NCBI GenBank assembly: GCA_002733905.1
Contig: NVXK01000007.1
Span: 49,424 to 113,423, forward strand
Source of the DNA: Robiginitomaculum sp.
GTDB taxonomy: Bacteria > Pseudomonadota > Alphaproteobacteria > Caulobacterales > Maricaulaceae
DNA: 64,000 nucleotides
Direction of reading: 5' to 3'
The notes below the pieces were generated by a model that was not told the DNA's origin, searched no databases, and worked only from the letters and a program-made list of their open reading frames with translations. Made by a program: the position numbers and the translations under genes. Within the stretch, counting starts at the first letter, position 1. Every line of letters begins with the position of its first letter. This document shows, one piece after another, positions 51,957 to 62,743 of the stretch.

Positions 51957-53720
51957 ATGGACGATCAAAAACGATTTTTATTAGCAATGGTGCTCTCAGG
52001 CGCTATCCTTGTTGCCTACACACTCTTCTTTGCCAAGCCGCAAGCGGAACTTAAAAAAACAGAGATCGCACAAAAAGTACAAGCCGAGCAAATCGCGCTC
52101 ATACCAAAAATCGAATTAAAAGATCGTACCGACCTTATTCGCGCTGTCTCTACAGACACCGGTAGAACGCGTATCAATATTGACACACCTTCTCTATCTG
52201 GGTCTTTCTCCCTCACTGGCTCCCGGTTTGACGACCTACGTTTGAAAAACTATCAACAAACAATTAAGAAGGATTCAGACACCGTCATCATGTTCTCTCC
52301 CGAAGGGGCAGAACATGCCGCATATATTTTTGATAACTGGGCAAAAGCTGAAACAGGTAATGGGGCAAATAATCAATGGGCACATATATCTGGCGATACA
52401 CTCACAGTCGAAACACCCGTTACCATATCTTATACTGGCGAAGACTTTAGCGTTACACGTATTGTGAGCATTGATAAAGATTATCTCATCACACTCAAAG
52501 ACACTGTCACGAACACCTCTTCCAGTGATATATCACTTGTACGCGCAGGCGCGTCCCGTCAACATGATCTCCCAGAAGACCTCACCAATTTCTTTATTTT
52601 ACAAGAAGGCCCTATCGGCGTTGTCGGCGACAAACGCGTACAAATGAAGTACAAAAAAATCGCCAAAAAACGCAATGTTTCATACCAAGGCAATAGTGGT
52701 TGGGTTGGCCTTACGGATAAATACTGGCTTGCCGCGACAATCGCACCGCAAGGTCAACAAATGGAAGCCAATTTTGGTTTTAAAAACCTAAATGGTCAAG
52801 ACGTGTATGAATCAAGGTACACGCTTGAGCCAACAACCCTTAGCCCGGGCGTTTCCATCGAATCTATTGGCTATGTTTTTGCAGGCGCAAAAGTACACGG
52901 CATATTAAAAGCATATCAAAACGAAATTGGCATTGCCAAAATAGAATATGCCATTGACTGGGGCGCCCTCGGTATCCTTACACGTCCATTCTCTTGGATG
53001 TTGACAAAATTTGGTAGCATGACAGGCAATTTCGGTATCGGCATTTTGATTTTGACATTCTTGCTTAAAATCATCCTTTTCCCGTTGAATAATAAATCCT
53101 ATTCAAGCATGGCAAAAATGAAAGCGCTCGCACCACAAATTGAGAAAATCAAAGCTCGCTATGGTGATGACCGCGTAAAGCTTCAGCAAGAAACAATGGC
53201 CTTGTATAAGAAGAACGGGGCGAACCCCGCCGCAGGTTGCTTGCCAATGGTTCCACAAATGTTCATTTTCTTTGCCCTATATAAATCCCTTTTCATCACA
53301 CTTGAAATGCGTCATGCGCCTTTCTTTGGCTGGATCACCGATTTGTCCGCGAAAGATCCCTTGTCTATTCTTAACGGCTTCGGCCTTTTCCCTTGGGACG
53401 CAGTTCCGTTCGCAGCATTATCCTTCTTCGCAATTGGCCCCCTTGCGCTTATGTACGGTGCCACCATGGGCATGATGCAAACACTGAACACACCTCCTGG
53501 TGATAAAATGCAGGCGCGTATCTTCATGCTCATGCCGCTAATCTTTATGTTCATCCTCGCACCATTTGCAACAGGCCTCCTTGTCTATTGGGTCTGGAAT
53601 AATATCCTGACATTTATTCAGCAATATATCATCACCCGTAAGTTCAAGGTTGAAACACCTATGGATCGTTTCTTTGGCAAAATTGTTGGCAAAGGCAAAA
53701 AGACGGCAGACGGTGAATAA
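51957..53720 (+). CDS. yidC: Membrane protein insertase YidC
   Basis: 587 residues. An N-terminal transmembrane helix (LLAMVLSGAILVAYTLFFA), the large periplasmic beta-sandwich domain (about 75-350) and a C-terminal insertase core of five helices follow (FGIGILILTFLLKIILFPLN, NPAAGCLPMVPQMFIFFALY). It inserts and folds inner-membrane proteins, alone or with SecYEG. Start ATG 51957. Its stop overlaps the ysxC start (TAATG). Confidence 0.97.
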   Translation: MDDQKRFLLAMVLSGAILVAYTLFFAKPQAELKKTEIAQKVQAEQIALIPKIELKDRTDLIRAVSTDTGRTRINIDTPSLSGSFSLTGSRFDDLRLKNYQQTIKKDSDTVIMFSPEGAEHAAYIFDNWAKAETGNGANNQWAHISGDTLTVETPVTISYTGEDFSVTRIVSIDKDYLITLKDTVTNTSSSDISLVRAGASRQHDLPEDLTNFFILQEGPIGVVGDKRVQMKYKKIAKKRNVSYQGNSGWVGLTDKYWLAATIAPQGQQMEANFGFKNLNGQDVYESRYTLEPTTLSPGVSIESIGYVFAGAKVHGILKAYQNEIGIAKIEYAIDWGALGILTRPFSWMLTKFGSMTGNFGIGILILTFLLKIILFPLNNKSYSSMAKMKALAPQIEKIKARYGDDRVKLQQETMALYKKNGANPAAGCLPMVPQMFIFFALYKSLFITLEMRHAPFFGWITDLSAKDPLSILNGFGLFPWDAVPFAALSFFAIGPLALMYGATMGMMQTLNTPPGDKMQARIFMLMPLIFMFILAPFATGLLVYWVWNNILTFIQQYIITRKFKVETPMDRFFGKIVGKGKKTADGE

Positions 53721-54403
53721 TGTCAAACCGGATACCAGATCACCCAACAGAAGAAGACGCGAGACAAGCTGAGTTAGTTGAACAAGGCCGCATGCTTTTC
53801 GCACGTCCTGTTGAGTTCATGCTCAGCGTGGTCAATATGCAAAGCCTACCTGCGCCAGATCTTCCAGAGGTTTGTTTTGCGGGACGTTCAAATGTTGGAA
53901 AATCTTCGCTCATCAATGCCCTGACAGGCCAAAACAAACTCGCACGCGCCTCTAACACACCGGGCCGTACAAGAGAGTTGAACTATTTCAATCTCTCTGA
54001 CCGTATTCGCATTGTCGATTTACCGGGTTATGGCTATGCCCGAGCCTCCAAAACCGACATTGAAAAATGGTCAAAATTAACGCGACAATTTCTTCGTGGC
54101 CGTGCGCCGCTGAGACGCGTGTTTTTGCTAATTGATTCCCGTCGCGGCATTAAAGACCCTGACATCGAAGTCATGGGCATGCTCGACACAGTCGCAGTTC
54201 CCTATCAAATCGTCCTCACAAAAATTGACAAGCTCAAAAAAGGCGAACCAGAAAAAGTTTTGGAAAACACTAAAATAATTATCGCCCGTCGCCCCGCAGC
54301 CCATCCCAATGTCATTGTGACATCTTCTGAGAAGAGAACAGGCTTGGCCGAAATCCGTGCGGAAATAGTCAGCATGGCCGACAAAGAAATACCTATAGAT
54401 TAA
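53720..54403 (+). CDS. ysxC: Ribosome biogenesis GTPase YsxC/EngB
   Basis: 227 residues with G1 [10 protein letters not shown], the switch segment [13 protein letters not shown]3 DLPGYGYA and G4 TKIDKLKKG in the order of the EngB/YihA family. It is essential for late assembly of the 50S subunit in many bacteria. Translationally coupled to yidC by a TAATG overlap and followed by argB, as in related genomes. Confidence 0.96.
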   Translation: MSNRIPDHPTEEDARQAELVEQGRMLFARPVEFMLSVVNMQSLPAPDLPEVCFAGRSNVGKSSLINALTGQNKLARASNTPGRTRELNYFNLSDRIRIVDLPGYGYARASKTDIEKWSKLTRQFLRGRAPLRRVFLLIDSRRGIKDPDIEVMGMLDTVAVPYQIVLTKIDKLKKGEPEKVLENTKIIIARRPAAHPNVIVTSSEKRTGLAEIRAEIVSMADKEIPID

Positions 54404-54471
54404 AATATCAGTTGAGAGTTTGTTCACGCCACAAAATGGGGTATAACAATTTTCAATCAAGGGAATGTCTA

Positions 54472-55338
54472 ATGTTAAAACGTCGTGAAAATGAAACAGG
54501 TTGGGCGAGTGCCAAAACCTTGTCCGAGGCTCTTCCCTTTATTCAGCGTTATGCAGGTAAAACAATTGTCATCAAATTTGGCGGCAATGCAATGGGCTCA
54601 GAAGAGCTTACTGCCGCCTTTGCCAATGATGTTGTCTTGCTAAAACAGTTCGGTCTACGCCCTGTCATCGTACATGGTGGTGGCCCCCAAATCGGGTCTA
54701 TGCTTGAACGTCTGAATATCAAAAGCGAATTTAAAGACGGCCAACGTGTCTCTGATCTCGCAACTGTCGAAGTCGCAGAAATGGTGCTGTCTGGCGCAAT
54801 TAACAAAAACCTTGTCAGCGCCATTAACCGCGCAGGTGGCCGTGCCGTTGGCCTGTCTGGCCGTGACGCAGGCCTGATCACTGCGCGAAAATTACGTGAC
54901 GATCTTGGTTTTGCAGGCGTGCCGGAAACAATCGACATCTCAGTATTAAACGTTCTTGCCGCTGCGGACGACCCTGGATTCATTCCTGTCGTTTCTCCAA
55001 TTAGCTCTGGTAAAAATGGTGAAATTTTTAACATTAATGCCGACACAGCCGCAGGCGTATTGGCAAGTGAATTAAACGCAGCACGCCTTCTTTTGCTTAC
55101 AGATGTGCACGGTGTTCTCGATGATGACGGCACACTTCTGACGGCGCTTACCCCTAGCGATGTTGAAAAACTTATCAAAGACGGCACCGCAAAAGGTGGC
55201 ATGATTCCAAAACTTACCACCGCAACAAACGCGATTGCCAATGGCGTAGAAGCTGTCGTCATTCTTGATGGACGTCGTTCACATGGGTTACTTGTCGAGT
55301 TGTTTACCGATCAAGGTGCAGGTACCCTCATTGCGTAA
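54472..55338 (+). CDS. argB: Acetylglutamate kinase
   Basis: 288 residues from ATG 54472 with AAGGGAA upstream; the frame opens at 54412 but that start has no site. Motifs: KFGGNAMG for the nucleotide site, [12 protein letters not shown]-like N of INADTAAG, and the C-terminal KGGMIPKLT region. It phosphorylates N-acetylglutamate in arginine biosynthesis. Probably translated with the following DUF1036 gene. Confidence 0.97.
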   Translation: MLKRRENETGWASAKTLSEALPFIQRYAGKTIVIKFGGNAMGSEELTAAFANDVVLLKQFGLRPVIVHGGGPQIGSMLERLNIKSEFKDGQRVSDLATVEVAEMVLSGAINKNLVSAINRAGGRAVGLSGRDAGLITARKLRDDLGFAGVPETIDISVLNVLAAADDPGFIPVVSPISSGKNGEIFNINADTAAGVLASELNAARLLLLTDVHGVLDDDGTLLTALTPSDVEKLIKDGTAKGGMIPKLTTATNAIANGVEAVVILDGRRSHGLLVELFTDQGAGTLIA

Positions 55339-56428
55339 TTTAGTCAAAAATACATTATGTGCGACATTTATGTCTGCACTCATAGCACAGACAGCTTTGG
55401 CACAAGAAAACGCGACCTTACCAAACCCCTCGACAGCGCAGCGTCCATGGCAGGTTTGCAATGAAACATCATTTATTCTAAATATCGCCACTGCATCTGT
55501 GAATGCCCAAAACCCTTCTAGCGCAATCATCGCGCGCGGATGGGAAAATTTAGGTGCAGGAAAATGCCTCACTATGGACGTCGCCAAAGGCACGCCACGC
55601 TATGTTTATGCACGCAGTTCGAATATCCATCAAGGCGGCATACGTGAATGGAAAGGCCGACACCCTTTTTGTGTTGCGCCAATGAAGAAAAATTTTACTG
55701 CAAAAACTGATCAAAGTTGCGATGCCCAAGATATGCGTTCCGCCGACTTCTTACGTGTCGTGCCAACAGAGGAACGCACCGCATTTGTCGAACCCGCAAA
55801 TTATGGCAAACGCGCACAAACTGCTGGCTTACAACGCTTGCTCCTCGACAATAATTACAGCATTAAACGTGTAGACGGTAGAGAAGGTCGGCGTACATCA
55901 AACACATTAAACGCATTTTTAAAAGCCGAGAAACTCTCGAGCAATCTTAGCCTTGAAGCAAAATTGGAAGCGCTGAAACAAAAAGCAATTAAAAAGCAAA
56001 TCGATATAGGCCTTACCATTTGCAACACTGCGAAATCCCAAATTTGGAGTGCCGTTGCCTACAAGGAAAAGCACCATTGGGAAGCGCGTGGATGGTGGCC
56101 AATCAAACCTAATAATTGTGTTCGTCCTTATGCAGGAAGTTTAAAAGGGCAGCAGCTTCATGTGTATGCGCGCCTCGAAGTGGAGGGGCAAACAGACCGC
56201 ATTCTTGCGCTTCATGCAACACCTACAGAAGAATCCAGCAACGCTAAAAGCTCGACCAAAGCGTTTTGCATTAGTGAAGCCAGTTTTTCCGCTGTTGCAC
56301 ATGAATTTTGCCAAGACCAAGGCTATGTCAGTGCACGCTTCAAAGCGATGCCGAACATCCAAACAGGCGCAACCATAAGCCTTGGGGATATTGACTTTAA
56401 AAAACGCGCAACGAACGGACTCCGCTAA
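55331..56428 (+). CDS. Exported protein with two DUF1036 domains
   Basis: 365 residues if read from TTG 55331, which gives a good signal peptide (cleavage near ALAQ) and overlaps the argB stop; ATG 55370 is an alternative. Two DUF1036 domains are visible: [18 protein letters not shown] with [12 protein letters not shown] (about 25-130), and [20 protein letters not shown] with [12 protein letters not shown] (about 215-325). Each has the paired tryptophans and cysteines of the family. The function of DUF1036 is unknown. The upstream ORF start at 55265 lies inside argB and is rejected. Confidence 0.8.
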   Translation: MRNLVKNTLCATFMSALIAQTALAQENATLPNPSTAQRPWQVCNETSFILNIATASVNAQNPSSAIIARGWENLGAGKCLTMDVAKGTPRYVYARSSNIHQGGIREWKGRHPFCVAPMKKNFTAKTDQSCDAQDMRSADFLRVVPTEERTAFVEPANYGKRAQTAGLQRLLLDNNYSIKRVDGREGRRTSNTLNAFLKAEKLSSNLSLEAKLEALKQKAIKKQIDIGLTICNTAKSQIWSAVAYKEKHHWEARGWWPIKPNNCVRPYAGSLKGQQLHVYARLEVEGQTDRILALHATPTEESSNAKSSTKAFCISEASFSAVAHEFCQDQGYVSARFKAMPNIQTGATISLGDIDFKKRATNGLR

Positions 56429-57111
56429 TGGTGAAGCTAGATCATATTGACGCATGGATTTTTGACCTCGACAATACACTCTATAGTGGGGATGCCGATT
56501 TTTTTGCACAAATCGACAAAAAAATCACAAGCTTCATCAGTGATTTCCTCTCCCTGCCGCCGACCGAGGCCCGCATTTTACAAAAACAATATTTAGTGAA
56601 ATACGGCACATCATTATCAGGCCTTATGGCCGAACACGGCATGGACCCTGCCGACTATCTCGATCACGTGCATGATATTAATCTCGATGTTCTCATTCCA
56701 GATCCAGATTTAGCCATTGGCATTGAAAACCTACCCGGTCGAAAATTCATATTTACCAATGGTTCTCGTGGTCACGCCAAACGCGTGGGCGATCATTTAG
56801 GTATTTACGATTTATTTGACGGTGTCTTTGCAATCGAAGATATTGACTATATTCCCAAACCAAAACGTGGACCCTATGAGAAATTCATATCCGCCTTTGA
56901 TATAGATCCCAAAAAATCTTTTATGGCCGAAGACAGTGTTCGTAATCTCGAAGCCCCCAAAGCCATGGGCATGTCAACTCTGTTAATTACGTCCCAACTT
57001 GACTGGAGCCATGAGCCAAAAGCGGCGCGCCCCCATGACGGTAAAAACGTACCCCATTTCGTAGACATGCATACCAATGATCTCACAGGTTGGTTGCTAA
57101 AATTGATGTAA
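56428..57111 (+). CDS. HAD-family pyrimidine 5'-nucleotidase
   Basis: 227 residues with HAD motif I FDLDNTLYS, motif II FTNGSRGHAKRV, motif III PKPKRGPYE, and motif IV MAEDSVRNLEAPK. This matches the phosphatase family that removes phosphate from pyrimidine nucleotides, and the YjjG/SDT1-like set in alphaproteobacteria. Its start overlaps the DUF1036 stop (TAATG). Confidence 0.88.
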   Translation: MVKLDHIDAWIFDLDNTLYSGDADFFAQIDKKITSFISDFLSLPPTEARILQKQYLVKYGTSLSGLMAEHGMDPADYLDHVHDINLDVLIPDPDLAIGIENLPGRKFIFTNGSRGHAKRVGDHLGIYDLFDGVFAIEDIDYIPKPKRGPYEKFISAFDIDPKKSFMAEDSVRNLEAPKAMGMSTLLITSQLDWSHEPKAARPHDGKNVPHFVDMHTNDLTGWLLKLM

Positions 57112-57436
57112 GCATACAATCATCATCAACGGGTGTAAGTCCGCTTCCATCAAACATAGCATCCATACCAATAATCGCAATCGACCAGCAATACCAGAAT
57201 TGCGCCATGCCGCTTATTTTAATCTTCTGACGATATACGCCTGTTTGAGCAAGATCACTAAGACTAATGAGACTAATTTAAATATTTTGATCTGTTGGCG
57301 CATCAACATCAGACTTTTTTCTGCTTATTTAAAAATACCGACAGCCCCTCATTTAATATTGCCAACATCACATTTTTAGTATGGCAAGATAGGGTTTTTT
57401 CGTTACAAGGGACTTGATTTTTATGGAGCCTCCACA
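57112..57436. other. Gene-free stretch upstream of dapD
   Basis: About 325 bp without a credible gene. It presumably holds the dapD promoter. I see no riboswitch fold or clear terminator hairpin. Confidence 0.4.
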
Positions 57437-58264
57437 ATGAGCACTGAATTAGCAACCATTATTGAAGCCGCGTGGAATAACCGTGCAGAACTTTCCACCG
57501 AGACCAAAGGGGAAACCCGCGACGCCGTTGAAACCGCAATCGCAGGTCTTGATAATGGTAAATGGCGCGTAGCCTCTCAAGGGGATGATGGCAATTGGAC
57601 AGTTCATCAATGGCTCAAAAAAGCCGTGCTTCTTGGCTTCCGCCTCAACCCGATGCAAGCCATAGAAGGCGGTGCAGGCGGCGCTATGTGGTGGGACAAA
57701 GTTGCCAGTAAATTCGACGGATGGAATGCGGACAGTTTCAAATCCGCAGGCCTCCGCGCCGTACCGGGTGCCATCGCCAGACATGGCTGTTATATCGGCA
57801 AAGACGTTGTCCTTATGCCAAGTTTTGTCAATATCGGCGCCTATGTCGGTGACGGCACAATGGTAGATACATGGGCCTCTATCGGGTCATGTGCACAAGT
57901 GGGCGAACATTGCCATATCAGTGCAGGCACAGGCATTGGCGGCGTTCTTGAACCGCTCCAAGCAAACCCAACCATTATCGAAAACAACTGTTTTATCGGC
58001 GCGCGCTCCGAAGTTGTTGAAGGCGTCATTGTCCGCGAAGGCTCTGTCCTCGCTATGGGCGTATTTATCTCGCAATCAACAAAAATCTATAACCGCGCCA
58101 CAGGCGAAATCGTCTACGGCGAAGTACCTGCCTATAGTGTCGTCGTCCCAGGAAATCTGCCAAGCAAAGATGGCAGCCACAGCCTTGCCTGCGCCGTCAT
58201 CGTAAAAACCGTCGACGAACGCACACGCGCAAAAACAGGTGTGAACGAATTGTTACGCGACTAA
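57437..58264 (+). CDS. dapD: Tetrahydrodipicolinate N-succinyltransferase
   Basis: 275 residues with the left-handed beta-helix repeats typical of hexapeptide acyltransferases ([53 protein letters not shown]). The N-terminal helical domain matches DapD, with AWNNRAEL. It succinylates tetrahydrodipicolinate in the diaminopimelate/lysine pathway. ATG 57437 follows GGAGCC. The partner dapE lies a short distance downstream, with one reversed cupin gene between. Confidence 0.96.
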   Translation: MSTELATIIEAAWNNRAELSTETKGETRDAVETAIAGLDNGKWRVASQGDDGNWTVHQWLKKAVLLGFRLNPMQAIEGGAGGAMWWDKVASKFDGWNADSFKSAGLRAVPGAIARHGCYIGKDVVLMPSFVNIGAYVGDGTMVDTWASIGSCAQVGEHCHISAGTGIGGVLEPLQANPTIIENNCFIGARSEVVEGVIVREGSVLAMGVFISQSTKIYNRATGEIVYGEVPAYSVVVPGNLPSKDGSHSLACAVIVKTVDERTRAKTGVNELLRD

Positions 58265-58743
58265 GAATAAGCAGAACCATCTTTACGTATAAACTTTCGC
58301 GTAGAAGTCCCATTTGCAGGTAAATCAAGATCTATATCAGGATAGATGCAATGGTCATTTTCAGGACGGCGTGACCCCACGACCAAAAGAATGACGTCCT
58401 GTGAACTAACGTTCTTAAAATGATGTGCATTACCGTCATTGGCTTTGTGTGTACACACATCCCCCGTCTTAAGAATGGTTTCTCCCCTATCATCAACAAG
58501 AATACATTCGCCCGATAACACATAGACAAATTCATCTTCAGCGCTGTGCCGATGACGTTGAGATGACCAGCTTTCTTCCCCTGCGAGCGGCGCAGGCAAT
58601 ATGACTTTGCTAACCCCAAATTGGTCAAGTCCTCCTGCATTCCCAAATGCATAATTGATACGCCCCACGCAGGGTTTGGAATATGGGTCTGGATAGCTAG
58701 AACCCTGTTTAGGTACGATGGTTAATAAATCTAGTTTTGGCAT
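58261..58743 (-). CDS. Cupin-domain protein
   Basis: 160 residues with one cupin barrel: [20 protein letters not shown] (first metal-binding motif with two His and Glu) and [20 protein letters not shown] (second motif). It probably binds a divalent metal; enzyme activity and substrate cannot be assigned. It ends in a 4-bp convergent overlap with dapD. Confidence 0.85.
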   Translation of the reverse strand: MPKLDLLTIVPKQGSSYPDPYSKPCVGRINYAFGNAGGLDQFGVSKVILPAPLAGEESWSSQRHRHSAEDEFVYVLSGECILVDDRGETILKTGDVCTHKANDGNAHHFKNVSSQDVILLVVGSRRPENDHCIYPDIDLDLPANGTSTRKFIRKDGSAYS

Positions 58744-58791
58744 TGCAATTCCCTTCTTGCGCTCCCCCTAATCATAGCGTAATTCCCTCTC

Positions 58792-59937
58792 ATGATCAAA
58801 TTAGACCCGATTGCTTTCGCGCAAGACCTTATTCGTTGTCCCTCCATCACCCCAAAAGAAGCAGGGGCGTTGGACCTTATGCAATCCACATTGGAAAGCC
58901 TTGGTTTTACCTGTACCCGATATCCATTCGGCGAAGTTGATAACCTCTATGCTCGCCTTGGCACGTCCGCACCGAATTTATGCTATGCAGGTCATACAGA
59001 TGTTGTCCCTGTCGGCAACGCACAAGCATGGACACATGATCCATTTGCCGCCCATATTTTCGACGGTAAATTATGGGGACGCGGGAGCGCAGATATGAAG
59101 GCAGGCATTGCCGCCTTTGTCGCCGCAGTCGCCCAACAACTGGCAAGCGGATGGACACCAAAAGGCTCAATCAGCTTCCTTATCACGGGTGACGAAGAAG
59201 GCCCCGCAATAAACGGCACGACAAAAGTACTCGACGCAATTACCGAAGCTGGCGAAATCATTGATCACTGCCTTGTCGGCGAACCTACCAATCCAAATAC
59301 GCTAGGCGAAATGATGAAAATCGGCCGCAGAGGTTCCCTTAACGCTGTCATCAACGTTATCGGCACACAAGGCCACGTGGCCTATCCAAACCTTGCCGAC
59401 AATCCTGTGCCTGTCATGGTAAAATTACTAAGCGCCCTCACTGCGAAAACACTCGACGAAGGCAATGATAATTTTCAACCATCAAACCTTGAAGTCACAA
59501 GTATAGACGTTAACAATACTGCCCATAATGTCATTGCCCAAAGCGCCCAAGCAAAATTCAATATTCGCTACAATACCGAGCATACAGGTGACGAACTTCT
59601 TACATGGATTGAAAGCGAAATTGCGAATGTACAAAAAGATTTTAAAGGCAAAATCGAAAGCGATTTACGCGTACCGGGAAATCCATTCTTGACCATACCT
59701 GGACGATTTTCGACCCTATTAAAAGCCGCAATTAAAGATGTCACCGGCAAGGACGCAGAACTTTCTACAAGTGGCGGCACATCCGATGCCCGTTTTATTT
59801 GTAATTTTGCACCTGTCATAGAGTTTGGCCTGATCGGCAAGACCATTCACCAAATAGATGAATACGCCGCTATTGACGACATCAATAATCTCTGCGAAAT
59901 TTACAAATCTCTTTTGATAAGGTATTTTGACGCATGA
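58792..59937 (+). CDS. dapE: Succinyl-diaminopimelate desuccinylase
   Basis: 381 residues of the M20 family. Zinc ligands are in CYAGHTDVVPVG and in the region WGRGSADMKAGIAAFVAA; the catalytic Glu pair is in ITGDEEGPAINGT; the C-terminal GGTSDARFI completes the site. It removes succinate from N-succinyl-LL-diaminopimelate, after dapD and dapC, in lysine and cell-wall synthesis. It overlaps the next gene by 4 bp. Confidence 0.96.
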   Translation: MIKLDPIAFAQDLIRCPSITPKEAGALDLMQSTLESLGFTCTRYPFGEVDNLYARLGTSAPNLCYAGHTDVVPVGNAQAWTHDPFAAHIFDGKLWGRGSADMKAGIAAFVAAVAQQLASGWTPKGSISFLITGDEEGPAINGTTKVLDAITEAGEIIDHCLVGEPTNPNTLGEMMKIGRRGSLNAVINVIGTQGHVAYPNLADNPVPVMVKLLSALTAKTLDEGNDNFQPSNLEVTSIDVNNTAHNVIAQSAQAKFNIRYNTEHTGDELLTWIESEIANVQKDFKGKIESDLRVPGNPFLTIPGRFSTLLKAAIKDVTGKDAELSTSGGTSDARFICNFAPVIEFGLIGKTIHQIDEYAAIDDINNLCEIYKSLLIRYFDA

Positions 59938-60473
59938 TACTCAACGGCATAGTAAAAGTCCTTAAGGGCGAAGATGATTGGCGCGAAGAGTTTGATCTAA
60001 GCGCACCTGCTTTGCCAAAATCATTCATCGCGATTTTACTATGCACACCATTATTCATGCTCGTCACAATGTCAGTGATCAAATATAATGACAATTCAGG
60101 CGACGCACCTTTTCTCGCCATCCTCATCATCCTTGGCTTGATGAGTTTTTCTTTTCCGCTTATCGCCTATGTGCTGTGTATGGTCTTTGATTTACAGGCA
60201 AAATTTAGACCTTGGGTGATTGTTCGCAATTGGTCATTTCTTGTGATTGTCGGCCTGATCACAATTGCCTTTAGCCTCAATCTTTTAGACCTTATGCCCT
60301 TTAGCGTCGCATATAACATTGGCCTGACCCTTTATCTCAGCACACTTGCGCTCGACATCAGACTTGCTATGCGTATTGCAAATTTTGATTGGATCGGCGC
60401 AGTCTTCACCGCTATTTTGATCAGCGCCACCTGTATTATGATTTTATCTCTAGGTCTCAATCAAGCCCTATAG
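59934..60473 (+). CDS. Small multi-pass membrane protein after dapE
   Basis: 179 residues with about five hydrophobic helices (AILLCTPLFMLVTMSVI, LAILIILGLMSFSFPLIAYV, WSFLVIVGLITIAFSLNLL) after a charged N-terminal stretch. No recognisable family. Coupled to dapE by a 4-bp overlap (ATGA), but no link to lysine synthesis is evident. Confidence 0.75.
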   Translation: MILNGIVKVLKGEDDWREEFDLSAPALPKSFIAILLCTPLFMLVTMSVIKYNDNSGDAPFLAILIILGLMSFSFPLIAYVLCMVFDLQAKFRPWVIVRNWSFLVIVGLITIAFSLNLLDLMPFSVAYNIGLTLYLSTLALDIRLAMRIANFDWIGAVFTAILISATCIMILSLGLNQAL

Positions 60474-60489
60474 CCACATCTCATCAGTA

Positions 60490-61227
60490 TTAATATTCAA
60501 CCTGCATAAGATACAGACCATCTGGCGGTGCAACAGGGCTACACATGCGGCGATCACAGGCGTCTAGCATGGTTTTCACATCTGATGAATACAATTTCCC
60601 CATACCCACCTCTGCAAGCACGCCCGTTATTGATCGAATTTGACGGTGCAAAAATGAACGTGCCTTCGCATGAATATGAATCTCGTCACCAACACGCGAA
60701 ACACTCAATTCGTCCAAAGTTTTCACAGGCGAACTGGCCTGACATTGCTTGTCACGAAATGTGGTAAAGTCATGTTCCCCAAGAAAAACCCCTGCCGCGT
60801 GGTTCATCAAATCGGCGTCCATTTTTACAGGAATGCGCCAAACCTTACCGCGATCAAGCGCCAGCTTTGGGCGACGATCAATAATACGGTAAAGATAACG
60901 CCGTGACATCGCGTCAAAACGGCAATTAAAATCAGGATGTACGATCTCCGCATCAAGCACCGTAATCGGGTGATTGAGCAAATGAAAATTCATACCATCG
61001 CGAATTTTATCAGCGCGAATATTTTTGACCATATCCATATGCGCCACTTGCCCCAGCGCGTGCACGCCACTATCCGTACGCCCTGCTCCAAAAACCGTGA
61101 CAGGTTGACCGTCAATAGCCTCAGCTGCTTTTTTCAGCTCGCCCTGAACACTCGGTTGATTTTTTTGGACCTGCCAGCCCATAAATGGCGCGCCGTCATA
61201 TTCTATGGTCAGCTTGTAACGGTTCAC
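60490..61227 (-). CDS. truA: tRNA pseudouridine(38-40) synthase
   Basis: 245 residues with the TruA signature GAGRTDSGVHALGQVAHMD, containing the catalytic Asp, and the C-terminal FLHRQIRSITGVLAEVG motif. It converts uridines 38-40 of the tRNA anticodon arm to pseudouridine. It is translated with fmt upstream (4-bp overlap) in the order def-fmt-truA. Confidence 0.97.
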   Translation of the reverse strand: MNRYKLTIEYDGAPFMGWQVQKNQPSVQGELKKAAEAIDGQPVTVFGAGRTDSGVHALGQVAHMDMVKNIRADKIRDGMNFHLLNHPITVLDAEIVHPDFNCRFDAMSRRYLYRIIDRRPKLALDRGKVWRIPVKMDADLMNHAAGVFLGEHDFTTFRDKQCQASSPVKTLDELSVSRVGDEIHIHAKARSFLHRQIRSITGVLAEVGMGKLYSSDVKTMLDACDRRMCSPVAPPDGLYLMQVEY

Positions 61228-62153
61228 GATAAACGCTCACCCGTCGCACACGGACGCCCACGCAAATAATCCTCAGCGCTCATGACGCCTTTGCCCGCAG
61301 GTTGAAGGCTGAGAAGGCGCAATGATTTTTCACCACATGCAATAAGAAGGCCGTCATCAAGAACCATGCCGCTCTCTCCACTGCAATCTTCAACGACACC
61401 CAAATGAATTTTGACACGCTCAAAACCTTTGCGTGTCGGGAGTTCACACCACGCACCCGGGAATGGTGACAAACCACGGATCAAACACTCAAGTTCATGG
61501 GCAGGTTTCGTCCAATCCAGACGCGCTTCTGCCTTATCAATTTTATGGGCATATGTTGGATCACCCGTTTGTGCTGTCGGCACAAGACCTCCACGCCCTA
61601 GCGCCGCCAATGCACGTGGCCACAGGCTCGCACCAATATGGGAAAGTCTGTCAAACAAACTCCCTGCCGTATCGTCATCATAAATATCTACGATTTCAGA
61701 CAAAAGAATAGGCCCTGTATCAAGCCCTTTTTCCATCTGCATAATCTGCGCCGCCGTTTGTTTATCACCGGCCATAATCGCACGCTGCACAGGCGCCGCC
61801 CCGCGCCAACGCGGCAAGAGCGACCCATGTAGGTTTAAACACCCGTCACGCGGCGCGTCGAGAGCACGTTGCGGCAGAATTTGACCATAAGCCACCACAC
61901 AGGCAACATCCGCCTCCAACGCTTCAAGATCATTTATGACGCGCGGCTTGCGAAAGCTTTCGGGAGTATGCACGGGAATACCCATGATTTCTGCGAATTG
62001 ATGCACAGGGCTTTTACGCATTTGCTTACCGCGCCCAGCACGTTGAGGCGGCTGTGTATAAACACGAACCACATCATAACCAGACGCAAGGATTTCCGAC
62101 AAAGAGGCCACTGCGAACTCTGGCGTACCCATAAAAACAATACGAAGGCTCAT
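61224..62153 (-). CDS. fmt: Methionyl-tRNA formyltransferase
   Basis: 309 residues. The formyltransferase core has RIVFMGTPEFAVASL and LNLHGSLLPRWRGAAPVQRA, with the Asn-His-Asp catalytic set. A C-terminal tRNA-binding domain follows (KGVMSAEDYLRGR). It formylates initiator Met-tRNA using 10-formyl-THF. The gap to def is 4 bp. Confidence 0.97.
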   Translation of the reverse strand: MSLRIVFMGTPEFAVASLSEILASGYDVVRVYTQPPQRAGRGKQMRKSPVHQFAEIMGIPVHTPESFRKPRVINDLEALEADVACVVAYGQILPQRALDAPRDGCLNLHGSLLPRWRGAAPVQRAIMAGDKQTAAQIMQMEKGLDTGPILLSEIVDIYDDDTAGSLFDRLSHIGASLWPRALAALGRGGLVPTAQTGDPTYAHKIDKAEARLDWTKPAHELECLIRGLSPFPGAWCELPTRKGFERVKIHLGVVEDCSGESGMVLDDGLLIACGEKSLRLLSLQPAGKGVMSAEDYLRGRPCATGERLS

Positions 62154-62157
62154 AGGG

Positions 62158-62679
62158 CTATGCTTTCAACTTCTCATTCTTTTGGACTTTCTTCACCGCG
62201 CGTGTCCGCTTAAGGCGCGAAAGATAATCAATGAACAAGACACCTTTCAAATGATCCATTTCGTGTTGAATACAGACCGCATATAAACCCTCTGCCCACT
62301 CGACCACTTCTTTACCGTGATAATCAAGGTATTTTAATTTCACACGCACCGAACGGTCAATTTCATCATAGACATCTGGCACAGAAAGACAGCCTTCTTC
62401 ATAAGGTTTTTCTTCCTCATTCATTTCAAGAATTTCGGGGTTAACGAAATACATGGGTGCAGGTTCGTCTTCGTTTTTGGCCAAATCCATCACGATAACG
62501 TTCACAGGCTCGCCGACTTGCACAGCCGCCAACCCAATACCCGGTGCGTCATACATTGTTTCCAACATATCATCCATCAAGGCGCGAATTTCGTCAGTGA
62601 CCTTTGCCACAGGCTTAGAAACCTGTTTTAAGATCGGATTGGGTACTGTTAATATTGCTCGTATGCTCATGCCCTTCAT
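62158..62679 (-). CDS. def: Peptide deformylase
   Basis: 173 residues from ATG 62679 (ATG 62670 is the alternative); the frame is open to 62865 but the upstream part is not coding-like. The motifs [17 protein letters not shown] and QHEMDHLKG hold the metal-binding Cys and two His and the catalytic Glu. It removes formyl from nascent N-termini, completing the Fmt/Def cycle. Operon def-fmt-truA. Confidence 0.96.
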   Translation of the reverse strand: MKGMSIRAILTVPNPILKQVSKPVAKVTDEIRALMDDMLETMYDAPGIGLAAVQVGEPVNVIVMDLAKNEDEPAPMYFVNPEILEMNEEEKPYEEGCLSVPDVYDEIDRSVRVKLKYLDYHGKEVVEWAEGLYAVCIQHEMDHLKGVLFIDYLSRLKRTRAVKKVQKNEKLKA

Positions 62680-62743
62680 GTAAGTTGACCCATGCCCATA
62701 GTCAAGTATTTGCACAAGGCACAAAGGTGTGAAACAGTGAGTT

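Noticed and set aside
54549..55262. A 237-residue minus-strand ORF in argB
   Set aside because: argB is unmistakable on the plus strand; the antisense reading is low-complexity Ser/Pro-rich.
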